A stretch of DNA of 64,000 nucleotides, from the NCBI RefSeq assembly GCF_000221185.1, contig NC_015865.1, positions 1,240,001 to 1,304,000 of the forward strand, in the 5' to 3' direction. Under the pieces are notes generated by a model that was given only the letters and a program-made list of their open reading frames with translations, did not search any database and had not been told where the DNA came from. Below are positions 45,096-54,211 of the stretch, piece after piece (positions within the stretch are counted from its first letter, which is position 1; each line of letters opens with the position of its first letter). The position numbers and the translations under genes were made by a program. Origin of the DNA: Thermococcus sp. 4557. GTDB lineage: Archaea; Methanobacteriota_B; Thermococci; Thermococcales; Thermococcaceae.

Positions 45096-48002
45096 ATGAA
45101 AAGAGTTGCTGCAATTATAATTACTATTGCAATTATGACCGCAGCGGTGGGGTTCTGGACAGGATATGGCCAAAGTACAAATCAAAGCCGGCCGATACCC
45201 CCCACAGTAACCATAACGCTGGAAGGTAATACGCCATTTGAGATAGTAAACCCCAAAATTGTCAGAGAACAGTATCCATCCATACCTCATGTATCCTCGA
45301 CAAAAACGGCTTTCTCGTACAAACCAAAAATAGAGAAAGCCGGTATTCCCCCTGCCCCTGCAGCCGTTATCACATCATCAAAGACAACCGCCGGAAAAAG
45401 CGATCCCGGGATCAGGGAGAAACTTTCTAGACAACAGGAGACTGCGGCTCTAAGAACCGCTCCACCGGGGGGTGTGGAGGTTCTCATATACCTCGATCCG
45501 GGGTACTTTAAAGGCAGGAAGTTCAAAGAGGCATTGAGGGATATTGCAGAGCAGCTGGGAATCGCAGGAATCCGGGTTCTAGACTCAAGTGCAAACCCTA
45601 TAGTGGCCGTTATACCCAGTGAAAGCGCACTAAAAGCTGCAGAAAACATGCCCGAAATCTCGTACATACGGGAGGCAGGACGCCCATTTGCAGTTCCTGT
45701 CGCAGGAAGCGTGACGAGTCAGGGAATATTCAACGTATCCGCAGTATATGCCTGGAGGAAGGGCTACAACGGAAGCGGCGTTAAGGTCGGAGTTCTTGAC
45801 ATTCCTGATGGGGGATTCAGCAACTATCAGACGCTGGTCAGCCAGGGCGAGCTTCCTTCCAGCACCCAGCTCTACACCCCCAACGGGGCAGGCTCGAGTG
45901 TTCACGGGAGCGCGTGCGCCGAGATAGTGTACGACGTGGCACCGGGGATAGACGGCCTGTACCTGGCCACGTATGGGGACACCAAGCAGATGTACGATGC
46001 GGTGAAATGGTTCATTGACAACGGCGTCAGGGTCGTTTCCCACTCCATAAGCAACTTCGGCTGGGGACCGAGTCAGTTCGACACGGATAATGACGAGACC
46101 CCAGAGTTCTGGGATGTGTATCTGATTATAAACTACACCATCCAAAACGACGTCCTGTGGGTGAACGCGGCTGGAAACAACAGGCTCGAACACTGGGAGG
46201 GGGATTGGACGGACAACGACGGCGATGGAATACTCGACATTTACGGCACGGCGGTGGACGGTAACAGCGTAGAAGAAGACAGGGAGGGCATACAGGTCAC
46301 ACTTAACAGTGACACCTCAACAACTTTCAGGGCGTGGATAAGGTGGAGCGACTACCCCTACCCGAACGGCGGCCCAACCAACGATTTTGACGCGTACTTT
46401 GAATGTCAAAACGGAAATCAGTGGGAACTAATTGCCAAATCAGAAGATTACCAGAACGGGCAATTTGGCCAGGAACCCCTCGAGAGTATAAGCGTGGACT
46501 TAAACTCCGCAGGGCTTGCCGACGGTAACAACCACTACTGCCGGCTGTACATTAAGAAATACAACGCCCCAGACTCCGACCAGATGCACTTCGACGTCTG
46601 GTGGGATGGGGTAGCCGGATACTGGTACAGTTACGGTGGCGACAGCACCTATAATCCAGTGGTCAAAGAGGGCAGCGTGACACCCCCGGCAGACCACCCG
46701 AATGTTCTCGCGGTGGGTGCAGTTAACTGGACCGACACCTCTAAACTGGAGTGGTTCTCCTCAGAGGGGCCGGCGTACAACTCATACCTGAGAAGTGGCC
46801 AGTGGCTCAAACCCAATGTCGTTGCGCCTGACTGGGTATCAACGGCCAGCTACGGAGCTTTCTCCGGAACATCTGCAGCAGCACCCCACGCGGCAGGAGT
46901 TGCAGCCCTGGTGCTGAGCGCAAAGTCAAGCCTGAGCCAGCGCGACGTATGGGCCATACTTCAGCTCACAGCGAAGGACGTGAACGAAACAGGCATCGAC
47001 TACAACACCGGCTACGGCCTCGTGAACGCGAGCGATGCAACACCCCAATATCTCTCCTGGAAGTACCCGACTCCAGAGAACGGGGCAAGGATAGATGAGG
47101 CCAGCGTTGTAATCAACATCACGTCACTGTTCAAATCCCTTAAGGAGAGCAATCTAACGGTCAACAATAACGATTACACAATGAACCCCATGGATTCCAC
47201 CAACAAGTCCTGGAGTTTCCAGCTGAACAACCTCCCTAACGGAGAGTACGTCTACAACGCCACCACAAGGGACTCCTTCAGGGTATGGATCGTCAGGACG
47301 GGCAGCAGGAAGTTCTACGTGGATTTAGGAGAGAAAACCGCGCAGGAGGGCATAGACGGCGACCCTGCTTCCGGAGGATGGGCGAGCGATCAGATCGTCT
47401 CACCCGGAACGAGCACCGTGATAAACGGGGTCTTCGTGTGGAAGGATTCAGACGACGGAGGCTTCACCTCATCGTGTACAGGCAAGACGTACGACATAAA
47501 AGGTCTCCAGCTCCGGGCAGATGGAGATTACATCTACGTGATGGTCAATCTATCGGAGATACCGAACTACGGAAAGCCCCCGACACCACTTGTTGGAGTT
47601 GGATTCGATGTTAATAATGACGGAAACCTCGACTACTACGCATACGCATTCCTTGACAAGGTTGGTGTCTCTGCTGGAAGTGCCGAGTTCCTGGACATCT
47701 ACGACACCGATTGGAACAACGTTGCCGCCAATGACCCGGACTCCGTGTTCGTGGCCGGCGGCAACGTCATAGAGATGCAGATCCCGCGCGCCTCTATTGG
47801 AAACCCCAACGGACAGATAGGAATATCTGCCCAGGTCTATGAGGGGCTTGGAGCGGGAAGGATATGCTCCGGCAGTGACTACATGACCGACAACGGGAAC
47901 ACGGTAACGACGGTTGACCTAGCGAGCGTTCCCTTTTTCTCCAGCGTAATGATGCTTGCGCTGATAGTCCTGGGACTCTCGATGTACTTCAGAAAACTCT
48001 GA
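45096..48002 (+). CDS. Secreted subtilisin-like serine protease (S8) with C-terminal membrane anchor
   Basis: 968 residues: signal peptide (RVAAIIITIAIMTAAVGFW), a propeptide-like region to about 205, and a catalytic domain. The triad is Asp235 (VLDIPDGG), His270 (VHGSACAE) and Ser593 (GTSAAAPHAAG); WVNAAGNN gives the oxyanion Asn. A large insertion between His and Ser carries an extra beta domain (about 375-535). A C-terminal beta domain (YVDLGEKTA..., about 740-940) leads to a final helix VMMLALIVLGLSMYF with RKL, an anchor. The His motif VHGSA rather than the classic HGTxVAG is unusual. Confidence 0.9.
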   Translation: MKRVAAIIITIAIMTAAVGFWTGYGQSTNQSRPIPPTVTITLEGNTPFEIVNPKIVREQYPSIPHVSSTKTAFSYKPKIEKAGIPPAPAAVITSSKTTAGKSDPGIREKLSRQQETAALRTAPPGGVEVLIYLDPGYFKGRKFKEALRDIAEQLGIAGIRVLDSSANPIVAVIPSESALKAAENMPEISYIREAGRPFAVPVAGSVTSQGIFNVSAVYAWRKGYNGSGVKVGVLDIPDGGFSNYQTLVSQGELPSSTQLYTPNGAGSSVHGSACAEIVYDVAPGIDGLYLATYGDTKQMYDAVKWFIDNGVRVVSHSISNFGWGPSQFDTDNDETPEFWDVYLIINYTIQNDVLWVNAAGNNRLEHWEGDWTDNDGDGILDIYGTAVDGNSVEEDREGIQVTLNSDTSTTFRAWIRWSDYPYPNGGPTNDFDAYFECQNGNQWELIAKSEDYQNGQFGQEPLESISVDLNSAGLADGNNHYCRLYIKKYNAPDSDQMHFDVWWDGVAGYWYSYGGDSTYNPVVKEGSVTPPADHPNVLAVGAVNWTDTSKLEWFSSEGPAYNSYLRSGQWLKPNVVAPDWVSTASYGAFSGTSAAAPHAAGVAALVLSAKSSLSQRDVWAILQLTAKDVNETGIDYNTGYGLVNASDATPQYLSWKYPTPENGARIDEASVVINITSLFKSLKESNLTVNNNDYTMNPMDSTNKSWSFQLNNLPNGEYVYNATTRDSFRVWIVRTGSRKFYVDLGEKTAQEGIDGDPASGGWASDQIVSPGTSTVINGVFVWKDSDDGGFTSSCTGKTYDIKGLQLRADGDYIYVMVNLSEIPNYGKPPTPLVGVGFDVNNDGNLDYYAYAFLDKVGVSAGSAEFLDIYDTDWNNVAANDPDSVFVAGGNVIEMQIPRASIGNPNGQIGISAQVYEGLGAGRICSGSDYMTDNGNTVTTVDLASVPFFSSVMMLALIVLGLSMYFRKL

Positions 48003-48047
48003 AGTTCCCACGATTTTCTTTTTTAGAAATGGAAAATCCGGGAGGGC
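48003..48047 (+). terminator. T-rich region between convergent genes
   Basis: GATTTTCTTTTTTAG (48011-48025) follows the protease stop on the plus strand. Archaeal transcription stops at such T-runs without a hairpin. It lies between two convergent genes. Confidence 0.45.
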
Positions 48048-50006
48048 TTAGAGCTCCCTGAACCTCAGTCTGAACCTCAGCTCCCCATCAACCGGCAGGA
48101 GGACGGTGTAGCTGACGCCCTGCTGCACGAAGTCCCAGCCGGCTTCGCTCTGGCTGAGGGTCTTTATCGGATACTTCCACACTCTCGCCTTTTTGTCGAG
48201 CTCCACCGCCACCCTTCCGATACCGTATGGGTCGTTCACCTCGAACTTCTCAGCCTCGAACTCAGCCGGCTCCTCCATGACGCTGTGGACGGCAAGGTTG
48301 AGCTCGACGCCGAAGAGGGCCTTTGCGTCACTCCTCACGGTGTAGTCCACCACGAAGCCATCCTCAGTCAGGTGGAAGGTCTTCTCCACCCTCGCCGGCC
48401 TTCCGGAGACAGTTCCGTCCCTCTCGAGGGTGACGCCGCCCTCAAACAGGCTGTAGTTGTAGGCACCCGTCACGAAGTCCCCAAGCTCGATGTGCCTATT
48501 GAGGCGGTACTCCTCGAGTGTCGTCTCCGGGTCAAGGAAGTGGTCCTGCAGGATGGCCCTCAGGTGATCATCGTAGGCAAGCTCGCGCCGTATCTCGTCG
48601 GGGATCTTCCTGCCGACCTCGTGTATACTCGCGACACCTTCCCCACCTTCCTCCTCCGGCGTTGCCGCCTCCGGAACCTCGTGGTAGTGCTCCCAGCGCC
48701 TCGCGAGCACGTCGTTGTAGTTGACGGCCCTCCTGCGTGAGGAGAGCTCAAAGAGAGAACCACCGTAGGCTGGCTTAAAGACGGCGTAGAAGTTCTCGTC
48801 CTCGATGAACACCTCATCGCGGCCGTCAAAGTCTATGTCGCGGACGAAACTGCCCGTGGAGGCGAAGCCGTTGGCCCTTATTATGTTCTCCCAGACCGCC
48901 CTGCGGAGGTGCGGGAGGTAAACCCCTCCGAAGACGCCGTGCCAGTAGGCGTCGTTGCACTGGGCCTTGAGGACGAACCTCCTCGCCTGAGGGTTGTCCC
49001 TCACCAGCTTGCTCACCATCAGCATCCTCTTGTGCATGTAGTTGCTCTCGGGGTACTTGAAGAAGAAGTTCTTCCATATTCCGCCCCTGACGAAGACGCG
49101 GTACTTCTCGAACTGGCCCTGTCCCTTGAGCTTTTCAACGAACTCGACGAAGAGCTTCGCCTGCTTTGCAGGGAGGGACCACTCGCTCATCTCGAAGTAG
49201 GAGGCAATGGGCAGGTAGACCAGCCCGCGGGGCTTGAACCTCGCAAGGTACTCGGAGTAAAGCGTTAGATTTATCCTCTCATCGCTCGAAATCCTGTCAA
49301 AGAACTCCCTGAGCCAGCCCTTCTCGTAAACCCACTCGTACGTCCCCGGCCAGACACCGAACTTCTCACCGTCGTCGTGGAAGACCGCGACCCTGCTCTC
49401 GTCACCGTTGTCGAGGCTGTGGAGGTACTCGACGGTCTTCTCAACGGGGCGGAACGGGATGAGGTAGCGGAGCTTCTCGTCTATCGGGAAAACGGCTATT
49501 ACTTCCCCGCCGTCCTCGGTGTAGTACGGCCAGTAAAGCTCCTCCTTGCTCAGGCCGGCGCTCATGAAGTGGTAGTCATCGACGATGACGTACTCGATTC
49601 CAGCCTCGCGGAGGCTCTTGACGAGTTCGGGCTGCCAGACGCGCTCGGTGAGCCAGACGCCCCTGGCGTCGTAGCCGAGTTTCTTCGCGAAGTCCTTGAG
49701 GAGCTTAACCTGCTCAATCCTGTCCTCCTTCGGAATGGCGGCGAGAACTGGCTCGTAGAAGCCTGCAACGACTATCTCCAGCTGCCCCTTCTTCACCAGG
49801 GAGCGGAGGAGGTCCATGTACTCGGGCCTGTTGGCATCGAGCCATTCGAGGAGGGGGCCGCTTATGTGAACCGCGGCCTTCATGTTCGGGTACTCCTCCA
49901 GAATCTCCATGAAAGGCCGGTAGGACCTATCGTAGGCGCTCTCGAAGACCCAGCCGAAGTTTCCGAGGGGCTGATGGTTATGAATGCCAAAGATAAAGTT
50001 CACCAT
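48048..50006 (-). CDS. 4-alpha-glucanotransferase, glycoside hydrolase family 57
   Basis: 652 residues, matching the about 659-residue Thermococcus litoralis enzyme. It transfers maltodextrin chains and can make cycloamylose. The GH57 signatures are FGIHNHQPLGNFGWV at the start, the nucleophile Glu121 in VWLTERVWQPEL and the acid/base Asp212 in AVFHDDGEKFG (91 residues apart, as in the litoralis enzyme). DUF1926-type beta domains form the C-terminal half. The longer frame to 50087 is rejected because the TGM operator lies in it and GGTGGTTGGCA precedes ATG 50006. It lacks a signal peptide, so it is cytoplasmic. Confidence 0.95.
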   Translation of the reverse strand: MVNFIFGIHNHQPLGNFGWVFESAYDRSYRPFMEILEEYPNMKAAVHISGPLLEWLDANRPEYMDLLRSLVKKGQLEIVVAGFYEPVLAAIPKEDRIEQVKLLKDFAKKLGYDARGVWLTERVWQPELVKSLREAGIEYVIVDDYHFMSAGLSKEELYWPYYTEDGGEVIAVFPIDEKLRYLIPFRPVEKTVEYLHSLDNGDESRVAVFHDDGEKFGVWPGTYEWVYEKGWLREFFDRISSDERINLTLYSEYLARFKPRGLVYLPIASYFEMSEWSLPAKQAKLFVEFVEKLKGQGQFEKYRVFVRGGIWKNFFFKYPESNYMHKRMLMVSKLVRDNPQARRFVLKAQCNDAYWHGVFGGVYLPHLRRAVWENIIRANGFASTGSFVRDIDFDGRDEVFIEDENFYAVFKPAYGGSLFELSSRRRAVNYNDVLARRWEHYHEVPEAATPEEEGGEGVASIHEVGRKIPDEIRRELAYDDHLRAILQDHFLDPETTLEEYRLNRHIELGDFVTGAYNYSLFEGGVTLERDGTVSGRPARVEKTFHLTEDGFVVDYTVRSDAKALFGVELNLAVHSVMEEPAEFEAEKFEVNDPYGIGRVAVELDKKARVWKYPIKTLSQSEAGWDFVQQGVSYTVLLPVDGELRFRLRFREL

Positions 50007-50029
50007 TGCCAACCACCCACCAGATGTGT

Positions 50030-50046
50030 TATCACTAGCGGTGATA
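50030..50046. promoter_or_regulatory. Thermococcales Glycolytic Motif (TGM), perfect copy
   Basis: TATCAC-TAGCG-GTGATA matches the TGM consensus TATCAC-N5-GTGATA bound by Tgr/TrmBL1. It lies between the minus-strand TATA box (50058-50071) and the glucanotransferase ATG. A downstream position is associated with repression when sugar is absent. Confidence 0.9.
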
Positions 50047-50055
50047 TGGGAAGAA

Positions 50056-50072
50056 AGGCATATAAACCTTTT
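50056..50072. promoter_or_regulatory. TATA region serving divergent promoters
   Basis: GGCATATAAACCTTT reads as TATAAA on the plus strand and as AAGGTTTATATGCC on the minus strand. It is the only good TATA candidate for either gene. Predicted starts are near 50090 (plus) and 50035 (minus), each inside a TGM or TGM-like sequence. Confidence 0.6.
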
Positions 50073-50080
50073 TCTCCTAA

Positions 50081-50099
50081 TACTCACTACGGGTGATTA
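50081..50099. promoter_or_regulatory. Imperfect second TGM-like element
   Basis: TACTCAC-TACGG-GTGATTA keeps TCAC-N5-GTGA of the TGM core but differs at outer bases. It sits downstream of the TATA region in the direction of the secreted-protein gene, mirroring the perfect copy on the other side. Confidence 0.5.
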
Positions 50100-50141
50100 C
50101 CGTACACCCCTGGGGATTCACCCCCGCTGGAGGTGGACAAT

Positions 50142-53100
50142 GTGAAGAAAACGGCGGCAGTTATGTTAACCTTCGTTCTGTTGCTTGGTTTAGTGCCCAC
50201 GTTTAGCGGCCTCGTCAGCGCGATGTACGGCACTAAAATCATAGACGGCGACCTAAGTGACTGGACCTCCGCAGACATTATCTCAACTGGTCGGGACAAT
50301 GGACAGGACGGAGCCAACCTCGACAGGCTCTACGTTTCATGGGACGACCAGTACCTCTACATAGCAATCAAGACCAACAACACGGGAAGCTGGGACGTCG
50401 CCTACGGAATAGGAATAGACGTGGACCCCGGAACCGGAAACGGCTACGTATCCGGCGGCGATTCGTGGGGAAGGAGCGTCGAGTTCTCGAACGGCTTTGC
50501 CCCGGACTACGAGATTTACTTCTGGTGGGGCTGGGACAGCGGAATGGGTACCGACAACTTCAACACTTACACAGGAAGCGGGTGGAACTACAACAGCATC
50601 TCCGGCGTCGGCGGAAGCTTCGCCTACACCGGCGACACCTCAACCGGCCTTCAGACGGTCGAGATAAAGATACCGTGGAGTACCCTGGGCGGAAAGCCGG
50701 AGAAGATAGCCGTGATGGCGTGGGTCACCGGTAGCGGTGGTTCGGCCGTGGACAGTCTGCCGGTAGACCCGGCGATAGACTACTCCAACATAGGCGGCGA
50801 GTGGGGAGACACCGACACCTTCACCAGCATGGCCGTCATCTACGTCGCTCCGAAGACCATAGACGGTGACCTGAGCGACTGGAGCGACGCCGACCTCATG
50901 GTGGTCGGAAAGGACAACGGACTTGCCGGGGCCAACATGGATAGGATGTACGTCTCCTGGGACGACCAGTACCTCTACATAGCAATCAAGACCAACAACA
51001 CGGGGAGCTGGGACATCGCCTACGGAATAGGAATAGACGTGGACCCCGGAACCGGAAACGGCTACGTATCCGGCGGCGATTCGTGGGGCAGGAGTGTTGA
51101 GTTCGCCAACGGATTCGCGGTCGATTACGAACTCTACTTCTGGTGGGGCTGGGACAGCGGAATGGGTACCGACAACTTCAACACTTACACAGGAAGCGGG
51201 TGGAACTACGGAAGCCTGGCCGACGTCGGGGCCAAGTTTGCCTACACCGGCGACACCTCAACCGGCCTTCAGACCCTCGAGATAGCCATTCCCTGGAGCG
51301 CCCTCGGCGGCAAGCGCTCCAGGTTTGCCGTCATGTCGTGGATAACCGGAAGCGGCGGCTCCGCCGTGGACAGTCTGCCGGTAGACCCGGCGATAGACTA
51401 CTCCAACATAGGCGGCGAGTGGGGAGACACCGACACCTTCACCAGCATGCTCGTCGGCGAGTGGTTCCTCATGGCTGACCTGACCGTCGGCGTGAGCGGA
51501 CCCGGGGTGGTCGGCCTCAACAGGAACGCCGTCTACAACGTCACCGTCAGGAACGAGGGCTCCCTGCCGGCCCAGAACGCCAGCGTTGAGGTCTACGTGA
51601 ACGACACCCTCCTCGCCAACCGGACGGTTGACCTTGGAGCCGGCGAGAGCCGGTGGTTCACCTTCACATGGAAGCCGAACGCCACCGGGCTTTACACGAT
51701 AAGGGCCGTCGTGGACGAGGAGAACGCCATACCCGAGGCCAGCGAGAGCAACAACGAGTTCACCATGAACGTACAGGTCGTCTGGGTGGGCAACATAGAC
51801 GTGGACGGTAACCCCGACGACTGGATAAGCCCCGAGATAGCTCCGAACTCATACACGGTCCAGGACGGCTACTTCATCTGGAGGGACGCCGAGAACGACC
51901 AGAGAACCGATAAGGACCCGTACCTTCCGGGTGGAAGCTCCTCCCACGCCGACATCACCGAGGTGGGCGTCACCAAGGACGACCGCTACGTCTACTTCCT
52001 CTTCAAGTTCAAGGACATGAGCAACATCAAGATAGGCGACAACGGAGCTACCTTCATAGCGGTGCCGATAGACTACAAGAATGGCGGGGGCGAGACCTTC
52101 GCGGGCAGGATGGACACCAGGACGGTCATAGCCTGGGACATTCAGATGGCCATAAACCTCGGAGGAAAGCAGTACGTCGGCCAGACCAAGGCCACAGCCG
52201 CCGCCGGCGATAGCCTGACCTCACTGCTCTACTTCATCGACCCGAGCGGAAATATCATGAAGGTCGACGGCGCGATGGTCGGAATTGACCTCGAGAAGAA
52301 CGCCGTTGAGGTCAGGGTTCCGGTTGGCGTCTTTGAGGGCGCCAAGGAGTTCAACTTCCAGGTCGCGACCGGCTTCAGCTACGGTGAGGGCGTCTGGAAC
52401 TTCGGAAACGACTTCGCCGACGACGGAATAAGCGACATCGTCGATACCATAAGCACCGACTCCGCCGTCAAGGAGCTGGCCGACAACGTGCCCGACTACT
52501 ACGTCCGCGTAAGAATGGACAACATCATCGAGGGCGGAAGCGTCGTCTCCGTCAAGCTCCAGAGGCTCATGGCCTTCCAGAACGCCTTCGTGATGCACAA
52601 CAGGTACTACGGAGTCAGGCACTTCGAGAGGGACTACGATAGGTACACCGAGCTCGACAACCAGCTCAGGAGCATGCCTCTGCCGGAGGACATGAAGGAC
52701 AGGCTGGATGAGATAGAGAACGAGATCATGGACCTCCTCAGGCTCTACAACGAGGGCAAGGAGCTCATAGATAGCCCGAACTACGCCTTCGGCGCCTCGC
52801 TCAAGATATACCGCGCCTACACCGGCCTCAAGAAGATCGTCAGCGAGATGGAGGCCATGCTCGAGAAGGCCCAGAGCGGTGAGCTGGAGAGGGAGAAGTA
52901 TATGGAGGAGCTCGCCAAGAACCTCACCAAGACCATAGATGGCAACCTCGACGACTGGAGCGTCGAGCCAGTGGCGGTGGATGAGACCGGCTACGGCCAG
53001 GACGGAGCGAACCTCAAGGCCATCTACGTCGACTACGACGACCAGTTCCTCTACATAGCGATAACCACCGAGAACAAGGCCTCCTGGAGGGTCGCCTACG

Positions 53101-53555
53101 GCATAGCCCTCGACTACAAGGACGGCGGCTACACCACCGGCCAGGACAGCTGGGCCAGGAAGGTGAGCTTCAGCAGGGGCGTCGATGCACAGCTCTACGT
53201 CTTCTGGAACGGCGAGTTCTTCGGCGACAAGGGAACCAGCAACATAACCAGCGCCCAGTTCATGCTCTGGAACGACGGAAGCTGGAGGTACGAGGAGCTC
53301 AAGTGGGTGGGCTTCTACGCCTACACCGGAGGGGCCGAGAACGGACTGCAGACACTTGAGATAGCGATTCCATGGGAAGCCCTCGGCGTTAAGCCGGGAG
53401 AGATAAACGTGGTCGCCTACGTCACGGGACAGGGTGCCGGCGATTCGGCCGTTGACTCACTGCCGCTCCAGGACGCCGTCAGGGACAACGACCCAGGCCA
53501 GGAGTGGGGTGACGCCGATACCTTTACCCAGTTCGCGACGGTCACGATAGAGTGA
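50142..53555 (+). CDS. Large secreted protein with CBM9/glucodextranase-C-like repeats, no catalytic domain
   Basis: 1137 residues. The signal peptide (KKTAAVMLTFVLLLGLVP) ends near residue 27. Two near-identical 206-residue units (about 33-238 and 239-444), each with DGDLSDW and SWDDQYLYIAIKTNNTGSW, are followed by a CARDB-like domain (about 450-550). A third distinct beta domain comes next (DVDGNPDDWISPEI, about 555-785). A helical segment (about 800-925) leads to a last repeat (TIDGNLDDWSVEP, about 930-1137). These resemble the C-terminal binding parts of amylopullulanases and glucodextranase. No GH catalytic motif is seen. GGAGGTG precedes GTG 50142. Confidence 0.82.
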   Translation: MKKTAAVMLTFVLLLGLVPTFSGLVSAMYGTKIIDGDLSDWTSADIISTGRDNGQDGANLDRLYVSWDDQYLYIAIKTNNTGSWDVAYGIGIDVDPGTGNGYVSGGDSWGRSVEFSNGFAPDYEIYFWWGWDSGMGTDNFNTYTGSGWNYNSISGVGGSFAYTGDTSTGLQTVEIKIPWSTLGGKPEKIAVMAWVTGSGGSAVDSLPVDPAIDYSNIGGEWGDTDTFTSMAVIYVAPKTIDGDLSDWSDADLMVVGKDNGLAGANMDRMYVSWDDQYLYIAIKTNNTGSWDIAYGIGIDVDPGTGNGYVSGGDSWGRSVEFANGFAVDYELYFWWGWDSGMGTDNFNTYTGSGWNYGSLADVGAKFAYTGDTSTGLQTLEIAIPWSALGGKRSRFAVMSWITGSGGSAVDSLPVDPAIDYSNIGGEWGDTDTFTSMLVGEWFLMADLTVGVSGPGVVGLNRNAVYNVTVRNEGSLPAQNASVEVYVNDTLLANRTVDLGAGESRWFTFTWKPNATGLYTIRAVVDEENAIPEASESNNEFTMNVQVVWVGNIDVDGNPDDWISPEIAPNSYTVQDGYFIWRDAENDQRTDKDPYLPGGSSSHADITEVGVTKDDRYVYFLFKFKDMSNIKIGDNGATFIAVPIDYKNGGGETFAGRMDTRTVIAWDIQMAINLGGKQYVGQTKATAAAGDSLTSLLYFIDPSGNIMKVDGAMVGIDLEKNAVEVRVPVGVFEGAKEFNFQVATGFSYGEGVWNFGNDFADDGISDIVDTISTDSAVKELADNVPDYYVRVRMDNIIEGGSVVSVKLQRLMAFQNAFVMHNRYYGVRHFERDYDRYTELDNQLRSMPLPEDMKDRLDEIENEIMDLLRLYNEGKELIDSPNYAFGASLKIYRAYTGLKKIVSEMEAMLEKAQSGELEREKYMEELAKNLTKTIDGNLDDWSVEPVAVDETGYGQDGANLKAIYVDYDDQFLYIAITTENKASWRVAYGIALDYKDGGYTTGQDSWARKVSFSRGVDAQLYVFWNGEFFGDKGTSNITSAQFMLWNDGSWRYEELKWVGFYAYTGGAENGLQTLEIAIPWEALGVKPGEINVVAYVTGQGAGDSAVDSLPLQDAVRDNDPGQEWGDADTFTQFATVTIE
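50238..51473 (+). repeat. Tandem 618-bp in-frame repeat (two copies)
   Basis: Blocks repeat at an exact offset of 618 bp, for example TCTGGTGGGGCTGGGACAGC at 50521 and 51139. Long stretches differ at only a few bases. This points to recent duplication or ongoing gene conversion. Confidence 0.9.
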
Positions 53556-53590
53556 CCGCCCGCTTCTTCCCCTTTTCTGGAGTTTATCCC

Positions 53591-54211
53591 TCAGACTACG
53601 AACCCCGCCAGGTAAACGGCCAGTGCCACCACCAGCTGATTGGAGAAGTTGTCGTCGGGCGGGAGGTTGTAGAACTCGGCGACGGTTCCGGCTATGGAGC
53701 CTACCAGCGCCAGGGGAAGACCAACGAGGGGCCAGAGTACGGCAACCCCGGAAAGGAAGTACGCCAGGCTTCCCTCCAGGCTCTTGCCGTTGGAGAAGCG
53801 GTGCCTTCCGAGGGACTTGCCCACTATGGCCGCCAGGGCATCGCCAACGGTCGCGACGGTGATTGCACCGACCGCCACCTCCATCGGGAAGAAGTACACC
53901 ACTACGAAGGAGGCCGCGGCGAAGTAGATGTGGGCCGCGACGCGGTAGCGCTCATGGGAGCGGGTTATCTCGTCTATGTGCTTTTCCAGAACCTCCACCC
54001 TGCCCATGACGTCCTCATCGACGTATATCCTGAGCCGTTTCTTGATGTTGTCCCTGAGCTCCTCTATTATCCTGAAGGGTTCGAGGACGACAAAGAGGAA
54101 AAATGAGATGCCTATGAGCGTGAGGGTAAGCTCCCTGCCGAACAGGTGGTAGGAGAGCGGAACGAGCAGACCCGTCATGTGGAGGGACTTACGCTTCAGC
54201 TCGCTTTTCAT
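53591..54211 (-). CDS. Dolichol kinase / phosphatidate cytidylyltransferase-like membrane protein
   Basis: 206 residues, six or seven membrane helices. The signature VGDALAAIVGKSLGRHRF, followed by NGKSLEGSLAYF, matches the SEC59/dolichol and phytol kinase group, which uses CTP. A role in making dolichyl phosphate for archaeal N-glycosylation or recycling polyprenols is plausible. GTG 54217 is an alternative. The gene starts 23 bp inside the upstream HAD gene, so the two are coupled. Confidence 0.82.
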   Translation of the reverse strand: MKSELKRKSLHMTGLLVPLSYHLFGRELTLTLIGISFFLFVVLEPFRIIEELRDNIKKRLRIYVDEDVMGRVEVLEKHIDEITRSHERYRVAAHIYFAAASFVVVYFFPMEVAVGAITVATVGDALAAIVGKSLGRHRFSNGKSLEGSLAYFLSGVAVLWPLVGLPLALVGSIAGTVAEFYNLPPDDNFSNQLVVALAVYLAGFVV

